Assembly (NCBI GenBank): GCA_947449515.1
Contig: CANFSD010000023.1
Span: 1-14,174 of the forward strand
DNA: 14,174 nt
Source of the DNA: Bacteroidota bacterium
GTDB taxonomy: Bacteria > Bacteroidota > Bacteroidia > UKL13-3
Direction of reading: 5' to 3'
This document shows, one piece after another, positions 1 to 8,769 of this stretch. Position numbers and translations under genes: made by a program. Under the pieces are notes generated by a model, which was given only the letters and a program-made list of their open reading frames with translations, had not been told where the DNA came from and did no database searches. Position 1 is the first letter of the stretch; each line of letters opens with the position of its first letter.

Positions 1-447
1 AATGAATTTCACAAAGGAAGAATGGCCAGTGTGGTGTTTCATGCCTATAACCAAATAAAAGAAACAGGTGGCGTTAAGTTGTTTCAAAGTCACCGACCAG
101 CCTTTAAAGACGGAGAACAAAAGCGCGATTTTATTTATGTAAAAGACCTTTGTGAGGTTTGTGTCTTTTTGATGCATCACCGTAAAAATAGCGGTATCTA
201 TAATTTAGGTTCGGGCCAAGCCAGAACCTGGAACGATTTGGCAAATGGCATATTTAGCGCTTTGCAGTTAGCACCAAAAATTGAATATATTCCCATTCCA
301 GAAGACATTAGGGAAACCTATCAGTATTTTACGGAGGCCAATATGGATAAGTTAAATGCCATTGGTTATGCGAAAGGTTTTAGGTCTTTAGAAGAAGGAA
401 TTCACGATTATGTGAATGAATATTTAGAGAAAAATACCTGGTATTAA
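1..447 (+). CDS. hldD: ADP-L-glycero-D-manno-heptose 6-epimerase, C-terminal part (5' end outside window)
   Basis: HldD (RfaD) converts ADP-D-glycero-manno-heptose to the L-glycero form, the last step in making the heptose donor for the LPS inner core; it is a cytoplasmic NAD(P)-dependent short-chain dehydrogenase. The frame is open from base 1, and 148 codons are visible, about the C-terminal half of a family of roughly 310-330 residues. Visible hallmarks are NEFHKGRMASVVFHAYNQ at the edge (compare HKGSMASVAFH in the E. coli enzyme), then KRDFIYVKD, SGIYNLGSGQARTW, IEYIPIPEDIRETYQYFTEA and the closing EEGIHDYVNEYL. These match the substrate-binding half in order. The ATG at 22 is internal, not the start. 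The NAD-binding Rossmann half and the catalytic Tyr/Lys lie upstream and cannot be checked. The sensor kinase follows after 36 bases with no visible terminator, so co-transcription is plausible. Confidence 0.93.
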   Translation, partial: NEFHKGRMASVVFHAYNQIKETGGVKLFQSHRPAFKDGEQKRDFIYVKDLCEVCVFLMHHRKNSGIYNLGSGQARTWNDLANGIFSALQLAPKIEYIPIPEDIRETYQYFTEANMDKLNAIGYAKGFRSLEEGIHDYVNEYLEKNTWY

Positions 448-483
448 AGACTTCAATTTAGTTAAATGGCATAACAGAATTTT

Positions 484-3400
484 TTGAACAAAACACTTAA
501 ATATCTTCTCTGGTTGGCCATTGGCTTGGTGCTACTGGTATTGCTGCTTGGCACCGAAATTGGTATTTTACAAAATGCCGAACAACAAGAACGCAATAAC
601 TACGAGAAAATACAGCAAGTTGTAATTGACAAAGAAGCCGAAAGCAAAGACTTAATTTATCAATTGCTAAAGGATACCAGTAGAATTGGTCGTAATTGGA
701 TGGACTATATTGAGCTTGCCAATAGGGAGCACTTTATTGTTCATTTATACAGAAATGATACCCTTCAATTATGGACAGACAATACCATAAATTCTGTAAA
801 ATACCTGCCCGCTTTAAAGGATGGGTTTGTATACCTAAATACCAATAATGGCGCTTATTTGGTGTCGTATTTGGAAAAGGGATCCTACAAGATTGCGTTG
901 TTTTATCAACTCAAAACCAATTACCTTTTTCAAAATCAATATATTCAAAACCATATCAATCCAGATTTACAATTCTTAGGTTCGGCACTGTTTAGTCCTT
1001 CACCTATTAAGGGTTTTATGGATATGTTTGACCGCAAAGGGAAATACCTTTGTTCTATTCAAGTATATGGATTCCCTAAGCTCACGCCTTATTGGTTAAG
1101 GTTTTTGATATTATTTAACTTACTAGTTATTGCTTGGTTGTTTCATTTGGTATGCGGGCAATTGGTGAAGAAATACTTTTACTTGGGAAGCTTTGTTTTC
1201 CTGCTATTAACGCAAAGTGCCCGTTGGGTATTCTTAAAGTATAAACTTCCTGTTTTTGTGTATTCGCAAAAACTATTCAGTGCCGATATTTATGCTTCCT
1301 CTTTGTATAATCCATCTCTAGGAGATTTCTTGGTGGCGGTAGGAATATTATTATGGTTCTTATTGCTTATTAAAGACAGTGTGCCAGCAGTATTTAAACA
1401 CAATCGAGCCCATTTCTTGAGTTTGGGATTAACCGCTTTGTTAACCATTTTATTGGCCGACGGCTCTTTTGACAGTATCAAGAGTTTGGTGTTTGACTCC
1501 CAAATTTCTTTTGATATTAAAAATATTTATGGCATCAATACCTACACCTTTTTGGGTTTGTTTTTGGCCTTTATGCTATTGCTACTCACTTGGCAAATGG
1601 TAATGCGTTTGTACCATTACCTTCAAAAAGAGGAGTTAAGTTTTTACGAGAAATTCTTTGTGTTGGGTATTGTGTTTTATTTCCTCCATCCCTATTTGGT
1701 TGTATACCTGTTTGAACGTAAAGCCTTTTACTCCCTTGCAAGTAGCTTAATGATATTTTGCTTTTTGGCCTACCGCCACTGGTTCAAAGAAAGGCTAAAT
1801 AGGTTTCAACAGTATTTTGTTTTGGTGGTAATGCTTAGCATTTTTACTTCTTTGAGCATTTATTATTATAGCAATATTGAAGAGGAGAACAGCAGGTTTC
1901 TATACGCCTCCAAATTGGTTTCGCAAAACGATGTTAATGCCGAATATTTTTTACAAGATGTAGAGGAGAAGGTTGCAAGTAGCAAAATTGTAAAACAATA
2001 TTATTCTAATCCAATTGCTTTGAAATCTCAATTGGTAAAACGCCTGCGACAACTATATTTTTCTGGGTATTTAGGTAAATATGATATCTCTGTTTATGAT
2101 TTCAATGCAGCCTTTAATCCTTATCAAACCAGGAATGCTTTCTCCTATGCCCAGGTTGATTATATCTATAAAAATTTAGGTTCTACTACCATTAATAAAA
2201 ATTTCCGATTCCTGAAGAACAATGCCTATTTAAAAGGCTATTTGGGTAAATTTATCTTGCGTGAAAAAGGCAAAATAATTGGGTATTTCTTTGTGCATTT
2301 GCAACCCAAATTATTGCAGGATGAAAACAGGTTTGATGAATTATTGATAGATGGATTTAGAAACAATTATAACCGTCATTACAACTACTCTTACGCTATT
2401 TATAGGGATATGCGTTTGCTTAACCAAAGTGGTGACTATGCCTACCGAACAACCTATACCTGGGATAATTTTCAAGGGAAAAGTATCAGTTTTGAAGAAA
2501 ACGGCTATAGCCATTTGCTCTTTAAAGAAAGTGAGCAACTGTTTGTAGTAGTGAGCAGAAAGTCTCCTTCTTGGTACGAACCATTGGGTTTGTTCTCTTT
2601 GTCGTTTACCTTTTTTACCCTTATTTTAATTGGTTTTATAGCACTTCATTTCTTATTTAATAACCAATGGATTCAACAACACAGGTATAAAAACCATCCA
2701 GTTTGGTTATGGATACAAAAACATATCAATAATTTCTTATTGATTAAAGACAGTGATTTATCCTTAATTAGAACACGCATACAATTGGGTATTGTGTTAA
2801 TTGTATTTATTACGCTTGGGGCTACAGCTTATTTTACCATTAACTTTATTAGCAACCAAAATTCATTGAAGCAAAATGAAAAATTGGTAAAGAAAATTAG
2901 GAATGTGGTGAGCGCTATAGAGAATGAAAGTCAGGATATCAATTTTGCCAATAAGCAAAGTGATGCCGAGGCAAGTATCAATCAGATTGCGGAGTTTTAT
3001 AATACAGATATTACTTTTTTTAACCCGCAAGGTGAATTGCTTACCTCCACCATTAAAAAGGTTTACGAGGATGGTATTTTGGCGCCAATTATGAATGCTA
3101 CGGCCTATTATCATTTGAATAATTTGCGTGAATCTCAATTTGTTCAGGAAGAAGCCATTGCTACTTTTCAATACAGCGGGGCCTATGTGCCGGTATTTGG
3201 TAAAAGCAGGAGTTTGTTGGGCTATGTTCAATTGCCCAACTTTTATCAGAGTTCGGATTTAAATGCAGAAATCTCCTCCATTATAGTTGGGTTTATTAAC
3301 TTGTATGCATTGGTGTTTTTGGTTATTGGAATAATTGCTTGGTTCGTTTCAAGAAATATTTCTTATCCTTTAATGTTAATCCAAAAGCAAATGGCAATTA

Positions 3401-4200
3401 CGCAATTTGGACAAAAGAACGAACCCATTCAATGGAATAGAAAAGACGAAATAGGGGAGCTGGTGAAGCAGTATAATTTGATGATTGATCAATTAGAGGA
3501 AAGCGCCGAGAAACTTGCTAAGAGTGAGCGGGAAGGTGCTTGGCGCGACATTGCTAGGCAAATTGCCCATGAAATAAAAAATCCTTTAACACCCATGAAA
3601 CTAAGTGTGCAGCATTTAGAGCGTGCATGGAAAGATCAATCGCCAAAACTTCCAGAGACTTTTAACAAGGTTACCAAAACCCTCATTACGCAAATAGATA
3701 CCTTGAGCGATTTGGCAACCGAGTTTAGCAGTTTTGCAAAAATGCCTGCACCTCGCTATGAAACTATTCTTGTGCATGATGTTTTGGATCAAATCATTCA
3801 TTTGCAGGAACAAACTTTTGAGGGTGAATTAAAAAGCAATTGCGATCAAAGCATAGAGGTTTGGTTTGATGCGGGTTACCTTAATAGAACCCTTACCAAT
3901 TTAATTAAAAATGCCTGCCAGGCTATACCAGATGACCGTTCTGGCTTGGTGCAGGTACGAGTGGAAGTGGTGGAGGATTGGCTTGTTATTGAAGTGGAAG
4001 ACAATGGTACTGGTATTTCAGACGAACAAGCTGCCAAGATTTTTATGCCCTACTTTAGCACCAAGGTAATTGGAATGGGATTGGGTTTGCCAATTGTTAA
4101 AAGCATGATTGAAAGTGGTGGAGGTAGTATTTCTTTTATTAGTAGTTTGGGAATTGGAACAACTTTTACTGTTAAACTGCCGTTAAAAGAGCTTGAATGA
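484..4200 (+). CDS. Large multi-spanning NtrY-like sensor histidine kinase
   Basis: An inner-membrane two-component sensor kinase of 1238 residues. Hydrophobicity suggests TM1 at about 5-25, an extracytoplasmic region to about 205, a cluster of about eight TM segments (206-464), a second extracytoplasmic region (465-700), TM segments near 701-722 and 767-787, a third sensor region (788-930), a TM at 933-956, and HAMP (957-1010). The kinase core is intact: phospho-acceptor His1029 in IAHEIKNPLTPMKL, N box around Asn1143 (LIKNACQ), G1 box DNGTGIS (1173-1179), PYFSTK (1189-1194) and GMGLGLP (1197-1203). Glu1030 and Asn1033 after the His fit the ExxN phosphatase motif, so it may also dephosphorylate its partner. 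The dimerisation region resembles NtrY. The TTG start is the first possible one after an in-frame TAA at 472, and the next ATG (near residue 73) would remove TM1. The stop overlaps the next gene's ATG. Ligand and response regulator are unknown; no regulator gene is in the window. Confidence 0.88.
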   Translation: MNKTLKYLLWLAIGLVLLVLLLGTEIGILQNAEQQERNNYEKIQQVVIDKEAESKDLIYQLLKDTSRIGRNWMDYIELANREHFIVHLYRNDTLQLWTDNTINSVKYLPALKDGFVYLNTNNGAYLVSYLEKGSYKIALFYQLKTNYLFQNQYIQNHINPDLQFLGSALFSPSPIKGFMDMFDRKGKYLCSIQVYGFPKLTPYWLRFLILFNLLVIAWLFHLVCGQLVKKYFYLGSFVFLLLTQSARWVFLKYKLPVFVYSQKLFSADIYASSLYNPSLGDFLVAVGILLWFLLLIKDSVPAVFKHNRAHFLSLGLTALLTILLADGSFDSIKSLVFDSQISFDIKNIYGINTYTFLGLFLAFMLLLLTWQMVMRLYHYLQKEELSFYEKFFVLGIVFYFLHPYLVVYLFERKAFYSLASSLMIFCFLAYRHWFKERLNRFQQYFVLVVMLSIFTSLSIYYYSNIEEENSRFLYASKLVSQNDVNAEYFLQDVEEKVASSKIVKQYYSNPIALKSQLVKRLRQLYFSGYLGKYDISVYDFNAAFNPYQTRNAFSYAQVDYIYKNLGSTTINKNFRFLKNNAYLKGYLGKFILREKGKIIGYFFVHLQPKLLQDENRFDELLIDGFRNNYNRHYNYSYAIYRDMRLLNQSGDYAYRTTYTWDNFQGKSISFEENGYSHLLFKESEQLFVVVSRKSPSWYEPLGLFSLSFTFFTLILIGFIALHFLFNNQWIQQHRYKNHPVWLWIQKHINNFLLIKDSDLSLIRTRIQLGIVLIVFITLGATAYFTINFISNQNSLKQNEKLVKKIRNVVSAIENESQDINFANKQSDAEASINQIAEFYNTDITFFNPQGELLTSTIKKVYEDGILAPIMNATAYYHLNNLRESQFVQEEAIATFQYSGAYVPVFGKSRSLLGYVQLPNFYQSSDLNAEISSIIVGFINLYALVFLVIGIIAWFVSRNISYPLMLIQKQMAITQFGQKNEPIQWNRKDEIGELVKQYNLMIDQLEESAEKLAKSEREGAWRDIARQIAHEIKNPLTPMKLSVQHLERAWKDQSPKLPETFNKVTKTLITQIDTLSDLATEFSSFAKMPAPRYETILVHDVLDQIIHLQEQTFEGELKSNCDQSIEVWFDAGYLNRTLTNLIKNACQAIPDDRSGLVQVRVEVVEDWLVIEVEDNGTGISDEQAAKIFMPYFSTKVIGMGLGLPIVKSMIESGGGSISFISSLGIGTTFTVKLPLKELE

Positions 4201-7200
4201 GGATCCGCTTTTTTATTCTATTAAATCTCTTTTTTGTTACCAGTCTGTTTGCACAGCAACAATCCATCTATCCTACGCGTAGTATTCTTATTCAAAAAGA
4301 TTCCTTTCAACTCGATACTTTATTAATTGTAAATGGCAGCGTGTCTGTATTGTCTTATACAAACGGCATTGACTACCGCATCAATTACCAAGCAGGTGCC
4401 TTTATAAACCTTAAAATCCCTAAGGGAACTTGGATAAGTATAGCCTATTTACCTATTCAATTTCCATTAAGGCAAAAGCTCAAACATAGGGATATTGGTA
4501 TCATTCAGCCCGAGTTTGTTGTTAGGCAAAATCCCTTTCTTCTGCCAACTGGGCGGAGTGGGTTCGACCCAATTTTAAAGAATGAAGGTTTAATAAGTAC
4601 CGGTAGCTTGATGCGTGGATTAAGTATTGGAAACAGTCAAAATACCCTGGTAAATGCCAACCTTAACTTGCAATTGGCGGGCAGAATAAACAATGATGTT
4701 GATGTGTTGGCTGCAATTAGCGACGATAATAATCCGATACAACCAGAAGGAAATACGCAAGAATTACAGGATTTTGACCAGGTGTTTGTGCAGTTTAGCA
4801 AACAGAAAAATAAATTGGTGGTGGGTGATTATTTAATGGCGCGGCCCGAGGGTTCTTATTTTTTAAATTATTATAAGAAATCGCGAGGCTTGTTGGCGCA
4901 AACACAATTTGATTTAAAGCCTAAACAATCACTGCTGGTAGGTGCACAGGCAGCTATATCTCGCGGGCGCTTTGTGAGAAATACCATCAATGGCATTGAA
5001 GGAAACCAAGGTCCATACAGGCTTAGTGGTCCTAATGGGGAGGTGTTTATTGTGCTCATTTCTGGAACGGAAGTAGTTTACCTCGATGGAGAAAAGTTAT
5101 TACGTGGAGAGCAAAATGATTATACCATAGATTATAACAGTGGTGAAATTGTTTTTATGCCCAAACGGCTAATTACCCAATATTCTAGAATTATTGTAGA
5201 GTTTCAATATTCGGATAGAAATTATGCCCGAACCTTGGTTGGGTTTAATACCCGTTGGGATGCGAAGAAAGCTTCTGTATATATGAATTATTTTTCTGAG
5301 CAGGACAATAAAAACCAATCTTTTCAGCAAAGTTTATCTGATAGTAATAAGCTGCTTTTATCGCAAGTGGGCGACAGGTTGCAGGATGCTAAAGTTTTGA
5401 GTGAAGTACGTGTTGTGCCTTTTAATGCAAAGAAAATTCTTTACCGCAAAATAGATTCCTTGGGATATGCCAGCGTTTATGTGCATGCCATCGACCCATT
5501 GTCTGATACGGTTTTTTACGAGGTGAGGTTTGCTTATGTTGGAACGCATCAAGGGAATTATGTGCAAGGTGCAAGCAGTTCAAATGGAAGGGTGTTTAAT
5601 TGGGTAAGTCCAATGGGAGGAATCCCTCAAGGTGATTTTGAGCCCTATGTTTTATTGGTGGCACCTAATAGAAAACAACTTTTAAGCATTGGATCGCAAT
5701 ACAGAATTGCTGCAAACCATGTATTAAATATGGAAGTGGCAAGGAGTGATTTTAATAAGAATTTATTTAGTGAATTAGATAAAGCCAATGATGCGGGATA
5801 TGCCATAAAATTGGAAAGCAAAAATAAATTTCGACTAATTGATAGCAACCAAAGTATTCAGAGCAATGTAAATTATGAATTTACAGATGTACAATTTAGG
5901 TATGTTGAACGTTATAGAAATGTTGAATTTAACCGAATTTGGAACCGCCAATTAAACAACAATTCCATTGATACGGGTGCGCAAGAACATATTCTCGATT
6001 GGCGTTTGGCTTACGTGCACAAGAAAATTGGTTCGGTATATTACCAAATGGGTTATTACAATAAAAACTTTGGAAGCTTTGTAGGAATGCGGCATCTTTT
6101 GGGTGCTAAACTTAACGTAGGACGAAATACTTTTAATACCAATTTTGAATTTTTAAACGCAGCGCAAAAACAAAATACCAATCAAGTGGCTTATGGAAGT
6201 CAAATTCAAAATGGCCAATTTAATTATGTGCGTGAATTTAAATTACTGCAAATTGGCGCTAATTATTTGAATGAAAAAAGCAGTTTTAAAAACCAAAAAG
6301 ACAGTTTGTTAAGTGGTAGTTTTGCCTATCAACAAGGAGAGTTGCTCTTGAAAAGCAAAGATACAATTGGTCTTACGTATCAGATTAACTTGCGCACTCG
6401 TTTGGATCAACTGCCATCCAATAATGATTTTATGAACCATACGCTTTCCAAAGAAGTTAAAGGTAGTTTGGGCTATTTGCAGCAAAATCTAAACAAGCTT
6501 AATATAGATATTTCTTTCCGAGATTTTCAAGTTATGGATACAGCCTTTCAGCATGTGAAACCTGAACAAACCTTGTTAAGTAGGTTGGAATATGATTATA
6601 GTTTTTTCAAAAGGTTTATTACGGCCAATTCTTATTTTCAATTGGGTTCTGGAAATGAATTGAAACGCGATTTTCAATATGTAGAGGTGCCAATAGGCCA
6701 GGGACTTTATGTTTGGAAGGATTTTAATGAAGATGGTGCGCAGCAACTCAATGAATTTCAATTGGCCTCTTTTGCAGATAAAAACTTGGCAAATTATATC
6801 AAGGTGTTTTTGCCCACCACCACCATGATAAGGGTTAACAGCACGCAATTTAGTCAAACCCTTTCTGTTAATTCTTTTTCGAACCGAAGGTTGACAGGCA
6901 TTTTGGGTTTCTTTAATAAATTTAGCGACCAAGCGGCCATGCGTATTGAAAGGAAAATAAGTTTAGGATCGCCAGATTTATTTTCTCAAGTGTTCACCTC
7001 AAATGTTAAGGACAGTAGCTTAATTAACTTGGCTTCCTTGTTTAGAAACACCTTGTTTTTTAACCGCAACAATCCAAAGTATGGGCTTGATTTTACCATC
7101 AATCAACAACAATCGAAAACACTTTTAACCAATGGTTTTGAATCTAGAAACCGCAATGAATACAATACCGGAGGGCGCTATGCTTTTAATGCCAATTGGA

Positions 7201-7676
7201 GTTTAAATGCCAATTATAATTGGGGTACACGACGTTTTGCCTCTGAGTTTTTTACACAAAATAACTACCAATATACCTTTCAAGAAATGAAGCCCAAAAT
7301 AAGCTACCAATACATGCAAAAATGGCGTTTGGGTTTTGATGCGCAATGGATTCAATCAAACAATTTACCTGAGTTGGGCGGAGATGCAAGTAAAGTTATA
7401 GAAATGGGAGCTGAGTTGCGCTATTCTTTTGTTAAAATTGGTGTGCTCAGTTTTAAGTATAACCACTACGAAGTTAATTTCAAAGGCAATGTAAACAGTC
7501 CTTTGGCTTATGATATGTTGCAAGGTTTGAGCATGGGCCAAAATGATTTATGGAGCATTAATTTACAACAACGCATTGGCCAGAATTTGCAAATTAACAT
7601 GTCGTATGAAGGCAGAAAGTCTGGATTAATACCTGTTATTCATACAGGGAAAATGGAAGCACGTTACTTGTTTTAG
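4197..7676 (+). CDS. Predicted outer-membrane/surface beta-barrel protein, Bacteroidota family of unknown function
   Basis: A 1159-residue exported protein of unknown function. A signal peptide is clear: MRIR, a hydrophobic core, then LFA with cleavage likely after Ala19. Residues 136-200 hold the best-conserved-looking block (GSLMRGLSIGNSQNT, then DDNNPIQPEGNTQELQDFDQ), which I recall from large hypothetical Bacteroidota proteins. Residues 302-335 contain YTIDYNSGEIVF (309-320) followed by SRIIVEFQYSDRNY, a short beta-sandwich signature also seen in SprA-type outer-membrane proteins. Residues 842-853 (DFNEDGAQQLNE) form an EF-hand-like calcium loop with acidic or amide side chains at positions 1, 3, 5 and 12 and Gly at 6. 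The C-terminal half alternates polar and hydrophobic residues with many Tyr, Phe and Asn, and the chain ends in Phe (ARYLF), as expected of a barrel. I see no type IX secretion C-terminal domain and no lipobox. At half the length of SprA it is not that protein. Its ATG overlaps the kinase stop (ATGA), suggesting translational coupling. Confidence 0.75.
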   Translation: MRIRFFILLNLFFVTSLFAQQQSIYPTRSILIQKDSFQLDTLLIVNGSVSVLSYTNGIDYRINYQAGAFINLKIPKGTWISIAYLPIQFPLRQKLKHRDIGIIQPEFVVRQNPFLLPTGRSGFDPILKNEGLISTGSLMRGLSIGNSQNTLVNANLNLQLAGRINNDVDVLAAISDDNNPIQPEGNTQELQDFDQVFVQFSKQKNKLVVGDYLMARPEGSYFLNYYKKSRGLLAQTQFDLKPKQSLLVGAQAAISRGRFVRNTINGIEGNQGPYRLSGPNGEVFIVLISGTEVVYLDGEKLLRGEQNDYTIDYNSGEIVFMPKRLITQYSRIIVEFQYSDRNYARTLVGFNTRWDAKKASVYMNYFSEQDNKNQSFQQSLSDSNKLLLSQVGDRLQDAKVLSEVRVVPFNAKKILYRKIDSLGYASVYVHAIDPLSDTVFYEVRFAYVGTHQGNYVQGASSSNGRVFNWVSPMGGIPQGDFEPYVLLVAPNRKQLLSIGSQYRIAANHVLNMEVARSDFNKNLFSELDKANDAGYAIKLESKNKFRLIDSNQSIQSNVNYEFTDVQFRYVERYRNVEFNRIWNRQLNNNSIDTGAQEHILDWRLAYVHKKIGSVYYQMGYYNKNFGSFVGMRHLLGAKLNVGRNTFNTNFEFLNAAQKQNTNQVAYGSQIQNGQFNYVREFKLLQIGANYLNEKSSFKNQKDSLLSGSFAYQQGELLLKSKDTIGLTYQINLRTRLDQLPSNNDFMNHTLSKEVKGSLGYLQQNLNKLNIDISFRDFQVMDTAFQHVKPEQTLLSRLEYDYSFFKRFITANSYFQLGSGNELKRDFQYVEVPIGQGLYVWKDFNEDGAQQLNEFQLASFADKNLANYIKVFLPTTTMIRVNSTQFSQTLSVNSFSNRRLTGILGFFNKFSDQAAMRIERKISLGSPDLFSQVFTSNVKDSSLINLASLFRNTLFFNRNNPKYGLDFTINQQQSKTLLTNGFESRNRNEYNTGGRYAFNANWSLNANYNWGTRRFASEFFTQNNYQYTFQEMKPKISYQYMQKWRLGFDAQWIQSNNLPELGGDASKVIEMGAELRYSFVKIGVLSFKYNHYEVNFKGNVNSPLAYDMLQGLSMGQNDLWSINLQQRIGQNLQINMSYEGRKSGLIPVIHTGKMEARYLF

Positions 7677-8758
7677 TTGTCAAAACTGCTAAATGGACCA
7701 TGGTGTTTGTCTGATTCTAACCAAAACACAAAAAGCTTGTAGCCTATAGATAAGATGATGGCTCCCGTAAAGAGTCCTATAAAACCAGAAAGCATAAAGC
7801 CTCCCAAAACACCAATAAAAATAACCAACATTGGAACGGGAGCACCTTTTCCTAAAAGGATTGGTTTAAGAATGCTATCTAACAAGGCTACTCCAATAAA
7901 ATAGATTGTCCATAAGATGGCAAACAGCGCAGTGTCGGTTTCAAAAATAAAAATAACAATGCCTAATAGGATAGGAATTGGTCCAATTTGAACAATAGAT
8001 AAAACCAAACATATTAAGGTCCAAATGGCAGCATGCGGAATATTGGCCAAATAAAAACCAATTCCAGCCAACAGTGTTTGAATAAAGGCAACACCAAGAA
8101 TTCCCTTTACTACTTTTCTTATGGTTTGAACCGAAAGGTGAATATAAGTGGGACCATCTGCACCAATAATTCTATTTGAAATATGAGCAGAAATATTGTT
8201 TCTATTTCCCATTGCCAAGAAAAAGCCTGCCAAGATTATTGCGAAAATTATCTTAAGCAAACCGAAACTGCTGCCTAAAATTAATCCGGCTATGCCTCTA
8301 GAGAAATCAATAACCTGGCTTTGGTATTTATTAATAAATTGGTCGAGGTGATTGGTAATTTCACTTAACAATTCATTTAGCTTATTGCCTATTATAGGAA
8401 TTTGTTTGATAAATTCTGGTACCACAAAAGGGGTGAAGCTTCCTTGTTCAAAGGCCGTTTTCCATTCAATGATAACTTGCACTGCCGAATTGATAAAGGC
8501 TATGGCAGGAATTAACACCAGAGATAAAAGCAAAACAGTAATGATACTGGCAGCTAATGCAGATTTTAATTTTACTTTTTGTTCAAAAAATTCTTGAACC
8601 GGATTTACTGCTACGGCTATGATAAGTGCCCACAAAACCGGCATTATAAAAGGAGAAACAATTTCAAAACACCAGAAGATAAGGCCAAATACCAAGAGCA
8701 TTCGAAGTGTAATATCAAATGCACGCGTGGCTAAATTCTTTTCCTTTGGTTCTTCCAT
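7673..8758 (-). CDS. AI-2E family (PerM/YdiK-like) membrane permease
   Basis: A 361-residue polytopic inner-membrane protein of the AI-2E transporter superfamily (PerM, YdiK, TqsA). Members have been linked to autoinducer-2 export or to sodium/proton exchange; the substrate here cannot be told from sequence. The N-terminus has the usual paired hydrophobic segments (MLLVFGLIFWCFEIVSPF, then VLWALIIAVAVNPVQEFFE), followed by a third helix and an amphipathic middle region (about 90-150). A C-terminal helix cluster carries the family-like stretches VVKGILGVAFIQTLLAGIGF, IPILLGIVIFIFE and GVLGGFMLSGFIGLFTGAII. The length is normal. It starts 11 bases after the leuS stop and probably shares its transcript. 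No Shine-Dalgarno is visible. Its TAA overlaps the TAG of the convergent outer-membrane gene, so no independent terminator fits between them. The family call is strong and the function open. Confidence 0.85.
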   Translation of the reverse strand: MEEPKEKNLATRAFDITLRMLLVFGLIFWCFEIVSPFIMPVLWALIIAVAVNPVQEFFEQKVKLKSALAASIITVLLLSLVLIPAIAFINSAVQVIIEWKTAFEQGSFTPFVVPEFIKQIPIIGNKLNELLSEITNHLDQFINKYQSQVIDFSRGIAGLILGSSFGLLKIIFAIILAGFFLAMGNRNNISAHISNRIIGADGPTYIHLSVQTIRKVVKGILGVAFIQTLLAGIGFYLANIPHAAIWTLICLVLSIVQIGPIPILLGIVIFIFETDTALFAILWTIYFIGVALLDSILKPILLGKGAPVPMLVIFIGVLGGFMLSGFIGLFTGAIILSIGYKLFVFWLESDKHHGPFSSFDN

Positions 8759-8769
8759 GGTTGTTTTGC

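Noticed and set aside
2351..2548. A 65-codon forward frame with a hydrophobic N-terminus inside the kinase gene, and a similar reverse frame at 2341-2538.
   Set aside because: Both are other-frame shadows of the kinase's coding sequence, whose own frame encodes a continuous protein; no start signal or family resemblance is seen.
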